A stretch of DNA of 64,000 nucleotides from Selaginella tamariscina (GCA_003024785.1 PUQB01000185.1:363694-427693); one strand, 5' to 3'. Shown: positions 11,231 to 25,784, counted from the stretch's first letter. Notes: generated by a model from the letters alone, not told the origin. A program made the numbers and translations.

Positions 11231-11401
11231 AGATCAAAGAGGGGAAAAGAGGGAGAAGAGAGAAAAGAGGGGATAATTGGGGAGAAACTGAGAGAGAAGG
11301 GGATACTTGGAAAAACGGGATTGAAGAGGGAAAGGCTGTGAGGACCAAACTAGAACGGACTCTAATGAAGAAAAGGGTAAAGAAACAAGCGCCCTTTTAT
11401 A
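11231..11401 (-). promoter_or_regulatory. TATA promoter and pyrimidine-rich leader facing the 4E-T-like gene
   Basis: On the minus strand TATAAAAG lies at 11401-11394, followed by about 110 bases of almost pure C/T (11345-11231). This looks like a core promoter with a pyrimidine-rich 5' leader. A donor (AAAACAG/gtatat, near 10897) and an acceptor (ccctccttag-type, near 10740) could splice out a leader intron before the ATG at 10718. The link is inferred from position and direction only. Confidence 0.4.
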
Positions 11402-11865
11402 ACCAAAAAGGGTAACGGATGGCCACTTCCGTACTGGACCATAACGTACTTGATTGGGACCCATGTGAGGGGAATCAATGGTTTGCCAGCTTTGAACGAT
11501 TTGAACGTCCGGTTAAGATTCCTCAATGTTTAGTACATTGGACATGTATTATTCTATTTGGTATATACTTACATACGTACACGTATGTGTATATTAATAC
11601 ACATATTATAAATATACGTCATACATCTTATGTATATGATGTACAGCCTGTGGTCCGTACATGTATCCATGGTGTCATATATACTATCTGTGTATTTATA
11701 AATACATATGCTGTATTGTACATTATGCTTTATCTGACAATGAATATGACATACACACATAGTTTATGGCATGAGTGTACGCATACACAAGATATGTATA
11801 TAATTACGCATGCATACACACATGCACGCAGACAGACATATATGTATGTATGTCCTTATCCAGTG

Positions 11866-12826
11866 AAGACAGCCAGAAAATACTACAATACACATGGCTT
11901 TTGCCTTTTGCACAGTATTATTGCCTACCTGAAGCAAATTGGATACAAGGCAAAGTCCGAAAATTATATTTATATAAACATTTATAGTCAAATATGTTAG
12001 TTCATTATTACATTTAACGTAGCATGTAATATATTTGGTATTCAAAGTACCTTGACTGCAACATAGAAATTAATAAATCATTATTATTATATGCTTTGCA
12101 TATAATAAAATACAATAAGAATCAAATTAATCATTTTAATTATGAATATAATATATAACAGTGCGAATCTGGCCAGTGAACAGGCAAGCATTTTCTGAGG
12201 TGGGCTGTCACTTCTTTGCTTTTGCTTTGAGCCGTTAAAGTGTCCAAGTAGGACCAGCTAAACACCTACATAATACACATATCTTTGTTCAGTGAGCACG
12301 CAACAACACATACATATAATACATAGAGTGTGTATGTTCTACGCGATCAAGGTGAATCTGAAACATTGACAAAAACCTTCGGAGTGTTCGTCTAAGACAA
12401 GAAATATGAAGTCGTGTAACAAATGAAATTGACAACTTCATGCATATCCAGGAGAGAGAGAGAGAGGGTGTGTGTGTGAGAGAGAGAGACAGAGAGAACA
12501 GAACCCTTAGACAAGAGCCATCAATGGAATAAGTGTTACATATAACGTGTGTATGCGTATAAACACACACACACACACACGTGCATGGGTATGAAGAGTA
12601 AGAGCCACAGGTGTTGTATGTGGCTGTAAAGGGTTTGTGTTTCTCCTTCGCACTTGGAAACTTCAAGACTGTTTCCGATTGGTGGAAAGAAGGTGACTTT
12701 ATGCCCCCAAAGAAGCATTCTATACAAAATAAAGTGAGTGCGTGAGTGCGTGCGTGCGTGTGCGATTAGCTACTGATTAAAGATGCTTCTTCGAAGGTAT
12801 CTTGAGCACTCAAGCTCTTAACACAC
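11866..12826. repeat. 0.95-kb segment also present at 58831-59766 (copy 1)
   Basis: The stretch from AAGACAGCCAGAAAA to CTTAACACAC is repeated with small differences about 47 kb away, inside a retrotransposon. It has no convincing ORF. It contains (GA)n(GT)n microsatellites near 12450-12490 and a CTTGAG-CA-CTCAAG hairpin just before its right end. No terminal inverted repeat or target duplication was found. Confidence 0.8.
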
Positions 12827-13095
12827 ACACACACACACCCCTCAATTTTGATATCCTCAAAAGTAATCTGTTGTTGACTTGGAGATAGCAATCATGGCTA
12901 TCAATTAGGAGCTAAAAATATAAGCATTTAAGTATTAGAAGTATGATAAGTGTGTGTGTGTGTGTGTGCGCGCGCGTGCGTCTGTGAGAGAGAGAGAGAG
13001 AGAGAGATTACCTGTTCAGGATTTCTTCAGTCCTCCCTTACCCTGAAAGTCTCTAATAGTTGGCTATTGAGATTAATATCAATAATAAAATACAC

Positions 13096-13135
<40 letters not shown>

Positions 13136-13369
13136 GCGCGCGCGCGAGGCACACTCGCACATATGCACATACGATGAAAAACGTGTGCTTTTGGCATTAT
13201 GCCAACCAATATCATAGTCCCCTAGAAAACATAGAAACATTCATCTCTGTCCTGTAAAAGTTACATATATTTTCCAATAATATATAAAACCATAGTGTCA
13301 TATAATACTGTATATTCAAGATTAAGAAGTGATAACCAAACAACCAACACACACACCTGTTGAATGTTT

Positions 13370-14736
<1,367 letters not shown>

Positions 14737-15261
14737 TTTCTGCAACCCTAATTTCGCAACCCTAGAAAACAGGTAATTAACCATTATAAAGTTTTTAATT
14801 TATATATATGTGACGCACACGAGTATTGTGTATATTCGAATGGAGATTCAATTCTTTACAACTGTGGCTAGCTCACTCAAACTCACCCAATAATTTTATA
14901 ATTATTTTAATAAGAATCATATCACACATATATATGGTGTGTGTGTGGTGTGTATAATGTTATAATTGTTTTGATAAGAATCATAGCACATAAAAGAGTG
15001 TATATATATGTAGTGTATGTTGAGAGACAAAATATTTAAGAAAACAAAGGATAAGTTTTGAAACATTATACTTTTAACCCGGGTATTGATTAAGTAAACT
15101 TTATCGAGCTATAAACACCATTATATATGTGTATATATACAATGCGCGCGACCCAATATGTATAGCACATAGACACGCATTCATTTAATTACTTACTTCA
15201 TCGTTTTAGCATTAGGTTAAACACGTGGTATTGCTAAGCATATTCGAAACTTTGTTTAGGG
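14737..15261. promoter_or_regulatory. upstream region with telo-boxes, otherwise AT-rich
   Basis: Close to the start codon at 14736 two telo-box-like units (AACCCTAATTTCGCAACCCTAG, shown on the plus strand) occur at 14744-14765 and probably belong to the minus-strand gene's promoter. The rest, to 15261, is AT-rich with TATATG repeats. From about 15195 it is copied at 17885. Confidence 0.5.
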
Positions 15262-15625
15262 TTCTTCGCAGGCCACGTTCGAGCATGTTGTTGAAAGGGA
15301 TACCACGTCTTGGAATACACTCCTAGTGGGATACGCGCATGCCTGGTATATGAAGACGTTATTTGAGACGATTCCGAGCTTCCTGGAATAGTGCGTTACG
15401 AGCGTATGCTCAAGCTGGACATATCAAGAAGACATTGGGAAGGAAATGTTTTCCTTCGTGAAGGTTGCTGATATAGTTGATGTGACTAGGTTTTTTTTTG
15501 TTAATTCTTAGTGTTTAAACGCAGTGGGATGATGAGGCTAAAGATTTGATGCAGAATATGCCGTTTCTCCCCGACTCATTGGAGTGGAAGGAGCTTGTAA
15601 AAGCCGGAGGGACCCTTGTATTCAT
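15262..15625 (+). pseudogene. PPR gene relic (PLS repeat plus E motif)
   Basis: Broken frames read ATFEHVVERDTTSWNTLLVG and YAHAW (near 15272-15345), then AYAQAGHIKK (near 15398), then WDDEAKDLMQNMPFLPDSLE with WKELVKAGG (15528-15610). The last matches the E motif that follows the repeats in plant PLS-class editing factors. The frames differ, pieces are missing, and no start is visible. This is a degraded fragment, not a working gene. Confidence 0.7.
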
Positions 15626-16198
15626 GTTGATGTCACGGTAGCAAATATATGCTCCACATTGTGATAATATTTATTACATAAGCCGCGTAGATACAGTCTA
15701 TAGCTAAGAGACCATACCATGTTGATTTATGTGTGTGTGTATGAGAGAGAGAGACGTTCCTGCACCCACCTGCTGATTGATCATGGATTGATCATTCCCA
15801 AGATATTTCCTGCCGTCTTTTCTCACTCAGTTAGTTACTTGAAGAGCTCTCTCTCTCACCTTTATTCTGACCCGTGGGAGATAAGTGATTGGTTCATTGT
15901 GTTAATTCATTTTAATATATGTGAATTTGTATACATGCAAGTGCACACAAACACACACACGCACACAAAGCTGTGATTCTTTATTTTTCAGTTAATCTGT
16001 GGGTGTTATAGCTACAGGCATGAGAATGTACAATTGTTCACATATGCTTATATGATACTAGAATACGGTACGTTTATTAAGATTAAATAGAATATACTTA
16101 TGCAAAAGGTATGCTGCCAAGAAAACCCTAAATCCTATTTAAGAAAATGAACTACACTTTTTAGGTTATAGAACCCTAGATATTTCCCTTGTGTGACT
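15626..16198. other. intergenic region with a telo-box before the MED15-like gene
   Basis: The stretch holds a (GT)n(GA)n tract at 15731-15752 and an (AC)n tract near 15945-15968. AAAACCCTAAA at 16122-16132 and GAACCCTAGA at 16171 are telo-box-like units 30-75 bases upstream of the ATG. No gene was seen. Confidence 0.5.
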
Positions 16199-17634
16199 AT
16201 GGAAACTGTTACTTCTTCTCATGAGTTTAGACAAGTAATTATAAAGAAAATGTAAGTTTCTCCTCTTTTTTTTTTTTTTTAATCTATTAACAATTTGTCT
16301 GCTTTAATTTCAGAATGGCAATATTTCATAAGCAATTTCCGTCAGAAAACTTTGATATGCTTTTGACAACTGCACAATCGTTAGAAGAAAAAATCTTTCT
16401 AAGTGCTACTAACAAGGTACCCTCCCCGCTCCCTCTCTCAATATCTCTCTTATATTAGTTCTTGATCAGGAAGACTATACCCAAAAGATTCACACGGAAG
16501 TGCAAGGGATAGTCAATTCGAAAAAACATCAACAAGCGTTTCAGTTTCAATCACCGGATAACACAGCTCGGCAACACAATCAACAGACTGTGCAGTTATC
16601 ACATAATACAACTTGGCAACAAAATGTACAAACTGTGCAGCAACAACGTAACCAAGGATTTAATCAACAATATGTAAATCCCTGTCCAACTTATCCACCT
16701 CTCACAACACAGCCTGATATTTGTGGACCAAGGTCAGTTCACACACACATATCTATAGATACATATGTATAGATTAGTTAACCCGTTTTTAACAGCTTCA
16801 AGAAATGATTGTAAAGTATGGAGATGTGTTGAATAAGCTGCTACACCACACAAATGCACTACTTAAGCAGGTAACGAACACAGGAAGGTGTTAAATATCA
16901 ACACACACACACTAATGTTATATTTGTGTATCATGTAGGGTGTTCCCCAAGAATACACACAGAAAATGGAGAGAAATAAGCAATTCTTGACATTAGTCAT
17001 TAAGGTGTTGAGGATGCCTAGAGAACAACTTGAAAAGGAACTCACACTGGAAACGTTTGAAATCTTTGAAAGGAAGGTGGTGAATCTAATCCAAGGATAT
17101 AATCAATTAAAACGACAAAGAGTCCAGCTTCCCCAAGTAAGATTTAATTAGATTATGAATGTAACATAAACTATGATGATATAGGAACTGAAAGAGCAAC
17201 ATGAAGAACAAAAGGTCCGAGAAGTGCAGCATGCACAAATCGAACAACACGAACAGCACTGTCACATTGAAATACCACCTGCTTCAATTGTTAAAGAAGA
17301 TCCTCCTAAAATAGAAGACAATATGGAGAGACTAGTTAACATTGTGAGTAATTGCGTTCACACGTACGCTTGCACATGTACTGACGTTTGATGTTAATTT
17401 CAGCTTAGAACAATATCCCATGAAGCTTTGGCTTCAGCAGTGCAAGAGATGAAGGAGGTTGTGATGGTGGACGCTCCATATTATGGCTCCTGGGGGGAAT
17501 GGAGGCCACCTAAGATAAAACCATATACACAAGCTATAGAATGTGAGGAATCGTTTGTTGAAGACGAATGGGAGGAGGAGCCAAGTGTGCACTCACACGA
17601 GCCTCTGTTTCCAGAATGGCAATATCATAGTTAA
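16199..17634 (+). CDS. MED15-like Mediator subunit with N-terminal KIX domain
   Basis: Seven exons: 16199-16251, 16314-16416, 16470-16732, 16796-16870, 16939-17136, 17185-17343, 17404-17634; about 360 aa. Residues 8-70 form a KIX-type domain: EFRQVIIKKIMAIFHKQFP, LLTTAQSLEEKIFLSATNK, EDYTQKIHTEVQGIV. The pattern R-x-x-I-I-x-K-I-M ... EEKI-x-x-x-A-T matches plant MED15, whose KIX domain contacts transcriptional activators and links them to RNA polymerase II (family knowledge). A Gln-rich segment follows, then a coiled region (LQEMIVKYGDVLNKLLHHT), a Gln/Glu/His helix and an acidic Trp-rich tail. It is much shorter than full plant MED15 (over 1000 aa), so it may be a KIX-only paralogue. Exon 3 appears to lack one G near 16722 relative to the second copy, which puts exon 4 out of phase. 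Confidence 0.75.
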
Positions 17635-17881
17635 TTAACATGCCAGAAATACATCCTTTATATAATAAAGCTTTTCGTTATTTGGAAGATGCACACATGT
17701 TATATATGACTTTATATGTACCTAATTCAGCGTATATATGTGTAGTGTGTAGTGTGTGAGAGAGAGGGAGGGGAAGTGAAAGACATTTCAGGATTAACTT
17801 TTTATCTGAGATTAAAGCTTAATGCAATATATATTGTAATACATTTTAATTAAGTAAACTTGAATATACCATGCGCGTATG

Positions 17882-18995
17882 TAAAGCATTTTATCGTTTA
17901 GCATTAGGTTAAACACGTGGTAATGGCTTAAAGCAAACCTTGTTTAGGGTTGTTTGCATTTTGTGTTATTTTGGGGATTCGATCGGTGCGCCTCTAAGAT
18001 TAGAGGATATAACATACTAATGCAAAAAGTAGTAATCCGCTCCGACACGTATCCTAATGGATTATTAGGCTTTGATATTCTAGTTTATATGTTTCTTCTG
18101 TCAACATGGAAGAGTTGACACACTCCTTTTCTCAATCTCTCTCTTGTATTTTTTGTTTCTTGATTGAAGACTAAGCCCGGAGAATTTATATAAAATATCA
18201 ACAAGCGTTTCAGTTTCAGTCACCACTTAACATAGTTCGGCAACACAATCAACAATTGTGCAGGTATCACACACTAAATTAATCAACAAACTGTGCAGCA
18301 ACGACAGCGGCAAATTAATCAACAAAATATGCAGCAACAACGTGGGCAAGGACATCAACAAACCATGCAACAAAATATGGACCAGGGATTTAATCAACAA
18401 TATGCATCTCTATGTCCAGCTTATCCACTTCTCACAACAACATTCTCACAGGACGATATTTGGTGGACCAGGGTCAGTTCACACACACACATCTGTATAT
18501 TTGCATGAGACGTATATAGATACATCATATTTTGTATGTATAGATTGGTTGACTGTTTTTTAGCAGCTTCAAGAAATGATTGTGAAGTATGGAGATGTGT
18601 TGAATAAGCTATTACACCAAACAAATGCACTATTAAGCAGGTAAGGAACACCTAAATGTGTTAAATATTGACCAATATCTACACACACTTATGTATCATG
18701 TAGGGTGTTCCCAAGAATACACACAGAAAATGAGAAGAATAAGCAATTGTTATCGAGGTGTTGAGGATGCCTAGAGGACAACTTGAAAAAAAATGAAATA
18801 TTTAAAAGGAATGTGGTGAATCTAATCCAAGGATATAATCAATCAAACAACGAGTCCAACTTCCACTTTATATACATATTTGTATATAAATTATGAATTA
18901 ACATAAACTATGATGATATAGGAAATGATTAAACAACAAAAGGTCCAAGAAGTGCAGCATACACACATCGAACAAGAACAACGTAATTATGAAAC
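17882..18995 (+). pseudogene. decayed tandem copy of the MED15-like gene
   Basis: The upstream stretch (17885-17950) repeats the sequence at 15195-15270. The body repeats exons 3-6 of the gene before it: the Gln-rich exon at about 18205-18475, the LQEMIVKYG exon at 18568-18642, a shortened VPQEYTQKM exon near 18703-18860, and a fragment of exon 6 near 18921-19000. Both KIX exons are missing and several deletions break the frame. No start codon for the family is left, so it is very likely non-functional. Confidence 0.75.
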
Positions 18996-18999
18996 ACCA

Positions 19000-21900
19000 G
19001 ATCCTCACATGCTAGGGGTTTTGGGTGGTTTAAGTGCTGCATTGTCTGGCCAGCTCAATGACTCGCTCATGAAATATGCTTGTATTATGGGTTAATGTGC
19101 CTTCTCATTTATTTGATTTAGCAAGGTAGTTCTAAACCCTAAACTTGGTTTAACTTTTTAGCTTCTAAACCCTAAACTTGGTTAACTTTTTAACTTTTAA
19201 ATTTTTATATAAACAAGGTTTAGACATAAGTTTTGATGAAAAAAAATGAAAAACATAATCCTTTATTGTATTATGTATTAAAATAAGAAAAGATATTAAA
19301 GAGCTGCTTAAAAGAATGCTATTTAGATTTGTATTATAAAAATATACTTGGGGTGTTGAGTTTCTCGCTTTTCTTCACAGTTTTAAGTAATAACAGACGA
19401 ACTCTCCCGGTTTATTGAATATTTATTTTGAGTCCACTCATCCTCAATTGTGGATTCGATGTATTTTAATTTATACTTCTCCATCGTAATAAGAATCACC
19501 TTGAAGAATTAGAAAAAAAAATGTAACTTCCACTTGAGACAGTGGTGGGAGTGTTTGGAGGATTATAAAAAGTGATCTTCTAATTAAATGTATTTATTCT
19601 TAGAAATATATATAATTATTACGAGTTGCATCAATATTTTTATTTTTTAATTATTTATAATTGTAATATTCATTCCTTCCATGTCAATATCAAAATCCTT
19701 TGTAATGCTTATTCTTACTCTTTTCTTTTTTTTTTTGAATTATAGCGAAGGTGTTAATTATTTAAGTATTAAGTATTAATATTTTAAACACACATTCTAA
19801 AAAATATTCTTTCTTTAAATATATATTATTCTAAAAAATACTTTTTAATATTAAAAGATGCTAATTAAATAATTAAAATTATTAATTATTAAAAAATAGG
19901 TGTATGACATATCTTTTAATAATTTATATCATATTCTCATTTTTCATGTATCATTCTCATTTTAGTTACAACGTTCGTATGTATTCGAATTTTTATATTA
20001 TTCATAATTTGACTAGGATTTTAATAAGGATCTTTATTATATAAAAATTAATTTTATATTTGAAAAAATAAGATTCAGAATTTCAAATTTGACAAATATG
20101 ACATGTTTGTAAATAATTTATTTTATAAAATAGTTTTATTCAGACTTTTTGATAAACATCTCAAAAATCGTAAGCAAAACCAAACAAACCAAATATTTTT
20201 AAATTAATCTTAACTTTATTTGTAGAGTTATTATTTTGTTTCTATATTTTCTTAAAAAATAAATTATTCTTATTTAATAATAAGATTCTTATCTAAGATT
20301 AATTCACATTTAATAAGAAACTTATTTGAAATTAATGTAATAAATATTAAAATCTTTTTACACAGTTATGAATATATATATATGTAATAAAAAGAGCTAG
20401 TTAAATGTGATATACATAAAACTTTTAATTTTGTATAAAATAAAACTTGTAAACTTTTCACACTAAAAATATACATGTAAATTGTGTGTCGTGTTTGTAT
20501 TCCTATTGATTAAAAATGTGAAAATTAAAATTATAAAAAATAAAAAATAAAATGCTAAATTATACATTATTAAAACTTATTTTTTCATTATATACTCACT
20601 TAATGTTCTTTTTACTTCTTGATATTCTTTGTATATGTTTTAATAATTTATTAAGTAAACAAGTGTGTGTGTGATATATTATGTGATTAATGTATTCTTC
20701 AAAATGAAAGAGAATAATATAATTTTAAATTCAACATATTTATAAATCTATAGCATTAACATAAAATTTAAAATATTAATTACTTAATTTATATATTCTT
20801 ATACTCCATTGCATGTGCAACATTTCTTTATCATACAAAATATTTAAAAATTAAATGATATTTGATATGTATCATGTATATATATGTTATGTGTATACCT
20901 TATGTTTTTAGACTTGCTATTATAAGAGATTACACATCCATTGTAACATTTAAATTAAATTATTTTAACATATTATACACACATAAATATTTATATGATA
21001 TAGCATTTACACACATGACACAATAATGTATAAGAAAAAAACAATCTTATTTTTTATCCATGGGCCACCATATCTAAGTCTCTTTTCCTTTAACATGAAG
21101 TGTGTGTATATATATATATATATAATAACTTTTTAGTTTGTTTATAAACATGTCTTGGTGGATTAACCATATTGTGATGCATAATATTAAGTGACTTTGT
21201 AAATTTATTATAAAAGTTTTTAAAATGTAAGGTTTGTTTAATGATAATTGATTTAGTCATTTTTAAAATTTAAGTACACTAGATAAGTTGTTTCTCACTA
21301 ATAAATATAATAATTAATCTCTAAAATAAAATAAATAATAAATTATGACACTAAAAGGAAGAGCTAAAAAAGATGATATACATATTATTTTAAGATGTTC
21401 AACTTTTATAAATGAATAATAAAGATTTATAAAATCATAATTTTACATTATCATTAAAAAGTTATTTACACAAAAAAAAATTTACAAGTACCTAATTGAA
21501 TTTTATTTAAATATTTAAAGAATGAGAAAATATTAAAATATAAATTAACAATTTGATTAACAAATTACATAATCAAAATTATGTTTTTCATTCAAAAATT
21601 TATAGTGTAAATGTAGTTTGGTGGGTTTATTAACAAAAAATAGATATTAAATTTTAAAAAAACATTATTATTATAAGTAGCCCCATGGTGGACATTAAAT
21701 TTATAAAACAAAACATCATTATTGTTATAGCAAGAGCAAAAACTTCAGTATAATTCAATTTTTAAATTATTGTTAAGTATTTCTTAATTACTTACAATTA
21801 TTTACCCTGATTTAAATTATTTATTTTTAAATAACTTTTTAATCAGAAATAAATTTTGCTCTTAGCTGGGATGATGTAAGCGCCTGAAATGATGATAGGT

Positions 21901-22612
21901 TTTTTTTATATATTCAAGTACATTCCAATAATATTTAATTTCTTATAACTAGATATTATTTTATATCGTTGTAATAGCATAGTCAAAGCAATAATAATAG
22001 TGCATGATAAATACATGTATATTTTAACAACATTCTTTATACAAGACATATTTCTTATAATCTTCTTGTAAGGTTCATTCTGTATTATTATTAATGTTCT
22101 GTATTAGACTTATATTTGACGGGACGTTATACATGCCATTTTAATAATATAAATCAATATAAATATATGTAATACAATTTAAAGTTTATTTTAAATTTTG
22201 TTAGATCTATCAAGTTTAACTTTCCATCAGTGATTTAATATGGAAATTATTGAAGAAGTTTAACTCTGTATCACATCTATAATTATTTTAAATGTGTAAA
22301 AAAGGTTTAAACCTTAAATACATGTTTAGATTGAATGGTCGAAATCGATGTCCTCTTATATCCAAGGAAATGTTAGGTAAAGTTTCTAGAAATTTAAGCA
22401 TATTTAAATATATTTTGTACTTAGTTAATTAATTGTGATTAAAGTGTATTAATTTGTCAACAAAAGCTATGGCAGCCCCCACGTATTGCGGGGTCCAGGT
22501 ACGACCCAAAAACGACAACCACGTGAAATAGCATTCGTTTGATTCGCGTGGACTATAGTTCATCGTTGCATGCTTTTGGAAGATCAACCCTTAATTGATT
22601 TTACGCTCCATC
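19000..22612. other. AT-rich gene-free region
   Basis: About 3.6 kb of very AT-rich sequence with no ORF of interest. Telo-like units (TAAACCCTAAACTTGG) occur twice near 19130-19190. The segment around 21735-21965 is repeated at 36595-36880. A GC-richer patch at 22470-22600 precedes the borate transporter and is probably its promoter and leader. Confidence 0.6.
21735..21965. repeat. dispersed AT-rich repeat, copy A
   Basis: Runs such as AATTATTGTTAAGTATT, AAATAACTTTTTAAT and TATTCAAGTACATTCCAA occur in the same order here and at 36595-36880 with gaps. The element is non-coding; its type is unknown, perhaps an old MITE or LTR remnant. Confidence 0.6.
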
Positions 22613-25600
22613 ATGGGAAGATATTCTCCATTCTATGGTATTCTAGCGATATCAAATCGCGGTTTCTATTATATAAACAAGACTGGTTCGATGGATTGAC
22701 ACTGGGTTTGAGGAAAGATCTTTCTTAGTTTAAATTTTAATTAATTTAATTGTCTTTTTCATTACAGGATCTTAGTTCCTGTAACTTACATCTTCTTTGC
22801 TTCAGCACTTCCTGTTATAGCTTTTGGAAAACAGCTCGAAGAAAAACAGGTTTTTTTTATTTATTATTATTTTAATTTATAAACTATAAATTATTAAATT
22901 CTTATTAAATGCAGATGGAGTTATAACAACTACTCATGCATTGATTTCAACCTCCATATGTGGAGTTTTCAAGCAATTGTAGGTGGTCAACCTTTGCTGG
23001 TACTAGGAGTAGCTGAGCCAACAGTTATAATGTATGGTTTTATGTACAAGTTTGCAAATGGTCATCCTAAGATTGGAAAATCTCTCTTTCTACCTTGGAC
23101 AACTTGGTAAACTTAATCACACTAAATATTATTTACAATGGTTTGTACAGGATTTGCATTTGGACATCGCTAATGTTGCTGCTCTTATCAATATTTGGTG
23201 CATGCAATCTCATCAACAAGTTTACTAGGCTAGCAGGAGAGGTTTTTGCACTTCTTATCGCTCTTCTCTTTATGCAGCAAGCTATAAAGGTTAGTTAGTT
23301 ATTAAACTTAAACTAGTAGGAAATTGTATTATTATTTTAATAATTTAATTTAATGTATAAATTTAACTTGTTTATTAATTTATTATAATTGTATATGATA
23401 TATGTTCAGGGAGCTGTAGAAGAGTTTCAAAAGCGCAAAGAAACTGTTGATATTTGTGGAGGTTTGCCAATGGAGTGTTTGGGCTTTTAATATCTTTTGG
23501 ATTTCATAACTGCGCTCGCTAGTAGGAAAGCCAGATCATGGAGATATGGAACAGGTTTGACACAATCTTATAAATTAATAAAACTTCACTTAATTACAGG
23601 TTTATGAGAGGGCTTCTTGCTGATTTTGGAGTGCCTTGATGATTGTCGTTTGGACTGGCATCTCTTTCACACCCTATGGCGATATCTCAACGCATGTTCC
23701 ACGTCGTATCTCTAGTCCTTACGTGTGGTCTCATGACACAGTTCATAATTGGATGGTAACTAAGGTATGTTTATACTAACCCTGGTGATTTATAATGCAT
23801 ATTATTTAATTCTGATGCTTGGGATATGTTCTGATAAGTCAATCACATGAATTTCTTATTGCAGGATCTTCTTAAAGTACCAGCCTTATATATATTGGGT
23901 GCTATAGTACCTGCATTCATGATCACCTTGTTATATTTGATCACAATGTAGCATCTCAAATGGCCCAGCGCAAGGAATTCAATCTGAAGAAACCAAGTGC
24001 ATATCATTATGATTTACTTCTTCTTGCAGCAACGGTAATTCTTTATTATAGCAGTTATTAATTTGCTAATGGTTTAATGTTAGGTTTTGCTTTGCGGATT
24101 ATCTGGAATTCCACCGTCGAATGGAGTTCTCCCACAATCTCCAATGCACACAGCAAGTCTCGCTTCCCTTAAACGTCAGGTGTGTGTGGTAGTTAAGATG
24201 GTATATGCATGTTTCAATATTTAATTTTATCTGGGGAACACTACATATCTATTTGATCGAAAATAAATTTTATAATACCTTTGTATAGTGGAATTTTATT
24301 AAATTAAACAAGTGCAAAGAGTATACATATACACCAGCGTGAAAACCCTTTTGCTTACCATATTTATTTATTTTTAACATGTTTCTCTTTTGTAATATAT
24401 AAATTAAATAATTTATATAAACTAATAACTATGTGTAATATGAATATGTAGATTATATAGTTATAAAGTTTGAACACTATTACTTCCTTATCTTATAACA
24501 CTACAAATACATTCTTATTCATTTAATAGAATTAAGTATTTTATTTCTATATAAAAATAATCCTTCTCGTTATCTTAACTTTTTATGCCTCTGTTCTACC
24601 GTAAGCATTCTATGTGAATTGAATAATATAAACACCTTTTAAGGTGCACTACGTACCTATATAAAATGTGAAGTTCCGTTATTTAATATAAATATCAAAA
24701 ATATGTTATTTTATATATTTCTATACAAACTTGTATGTAGTTTTTAGCTTAATAAATTAATTATTAATTAAATTAATAAATTTAATGAACAGATTCTCCG
24801 TGAAAAAGTTAAGAGGATTCTGGAAACAACGCAAGGTGAAGAACTCTACGTGAGGTTAGAAGAACTTGTGCAAAAGGAAATTGGAAATCGAGATATAGAA
24901 TCTTCTGTATGTATTGAAGTACACGTATGTGTGTATGTACCTGTACACATAGTTATACATGTCCTGCTAGACCATGCATGTACACGTACAGTTATATTTG
25001 AGTACATTTTCATACACATACACAACCAACCGCATCCACAATGCATATGTAGGTATATAATGTGTATATTTTATGATGCATACATGCAACTGATGCCTGT
25101 CAGGCATTTGTACTTGAAAACATAGAGATACAACCCATATATATTTCTCACAATTAGTAATTATAATTAAATTTATAAAAAATTAACATAAGTGATTAAT
25201 TATCATACAGGCTTTAAAGGAACTGAAAATAACGGAACTACAAGATCATGTCGATGAACTGGTACCTATTCACGTAGATGAACAAAGGCAAAGTAATCTA
25301 CTGCAGTCTGTATTTGTCGGAATATGCTCAGCTGCAATTCCCGGAATCAGGAAAATTCCTACCTCCTTACTGTGGGATACTTTGCTTTATGTCCATAGAG
25401 AGCTTACCAGGAACCAGTTTTGGGAGAGAACCAAGTTTTTTTTACTGCATCCGACCGGAGACACCTGTAAGTACCATTATATTATATCATGTGTTATTTA
25501 AGCATAAGTATACATGCATATATGTATTTATACAGGGCTTTGGAAGAGGGGCATGTCACATTCGTAAAGACAGTACCATTTAGGGCGGTTGTCGGGTTTA

Positions 25601-25784
25601 CAGTATTGGAGGTGGTGTACTTGGGAGCATGTTTCGGTGTAACTTGGATACCAATTGCTGGAGTACTCTTTCCGTTGCTCTTTATGCTTCTTATTCCAAT
25701 CAGACTGTACGTTTGCCCTTCTTTTTCCAAGCTACAGACCTTAACTTGTTGGATCCCATAGAAATGCTTAAATGGTTTATTTAA
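22613..25784 (+). CDS. BOR-type borate exporter (SLC4-like), frame broken by single-base losses
   Basis: About eleven exons: 22613-22712, 22768-22849, 22915-23106, 23151-23289, 23410-23554, 23600-23764, 23864-24034, 24084-24179, 24793-24906, 25211-25466, 25536-25784. Segments match the plant BOR family in order: [151 protein letters not shown] and [23 protein letters not shown] proteins are plasma-membrane borate exporters with multiple transmembrane helices. At least eight one-base losses break the frame, nearly all in runs of T, G or A. The first donor reads 'gaaag' where 'gtaaag' is expected. Residue conservation is high, so assembly error is at least as likely as pseudogenisation. Confidence 0.85.

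Larger units (their letters stand above)
10719..13369. other. gene-free interval apart from the promoter and repeated block
   Basis: Between the start of the 4E-T-like gene and the end of the next minus-strand gene I see only AT-rich sequence, the candidate promoter at 11231-11401, the repeated block at 11866-12826, and long GT/GC/GA and CT/CA/CG microsatellites at 12948-13007 and 13094-13146. The 193-codon plus-strand frame at 11419-12000 is rich in Tyr, Ile and His and looks like translated ATAC repeats. Confidence 0.55.

Noticed and set aside
11419-12000. 193-codon plus-strand ORF
   Set aside because: Composition is Tyr/Ile/His/Thr from ATAC-type repeats; no domain, and it overlaps the non-coding repeated block.
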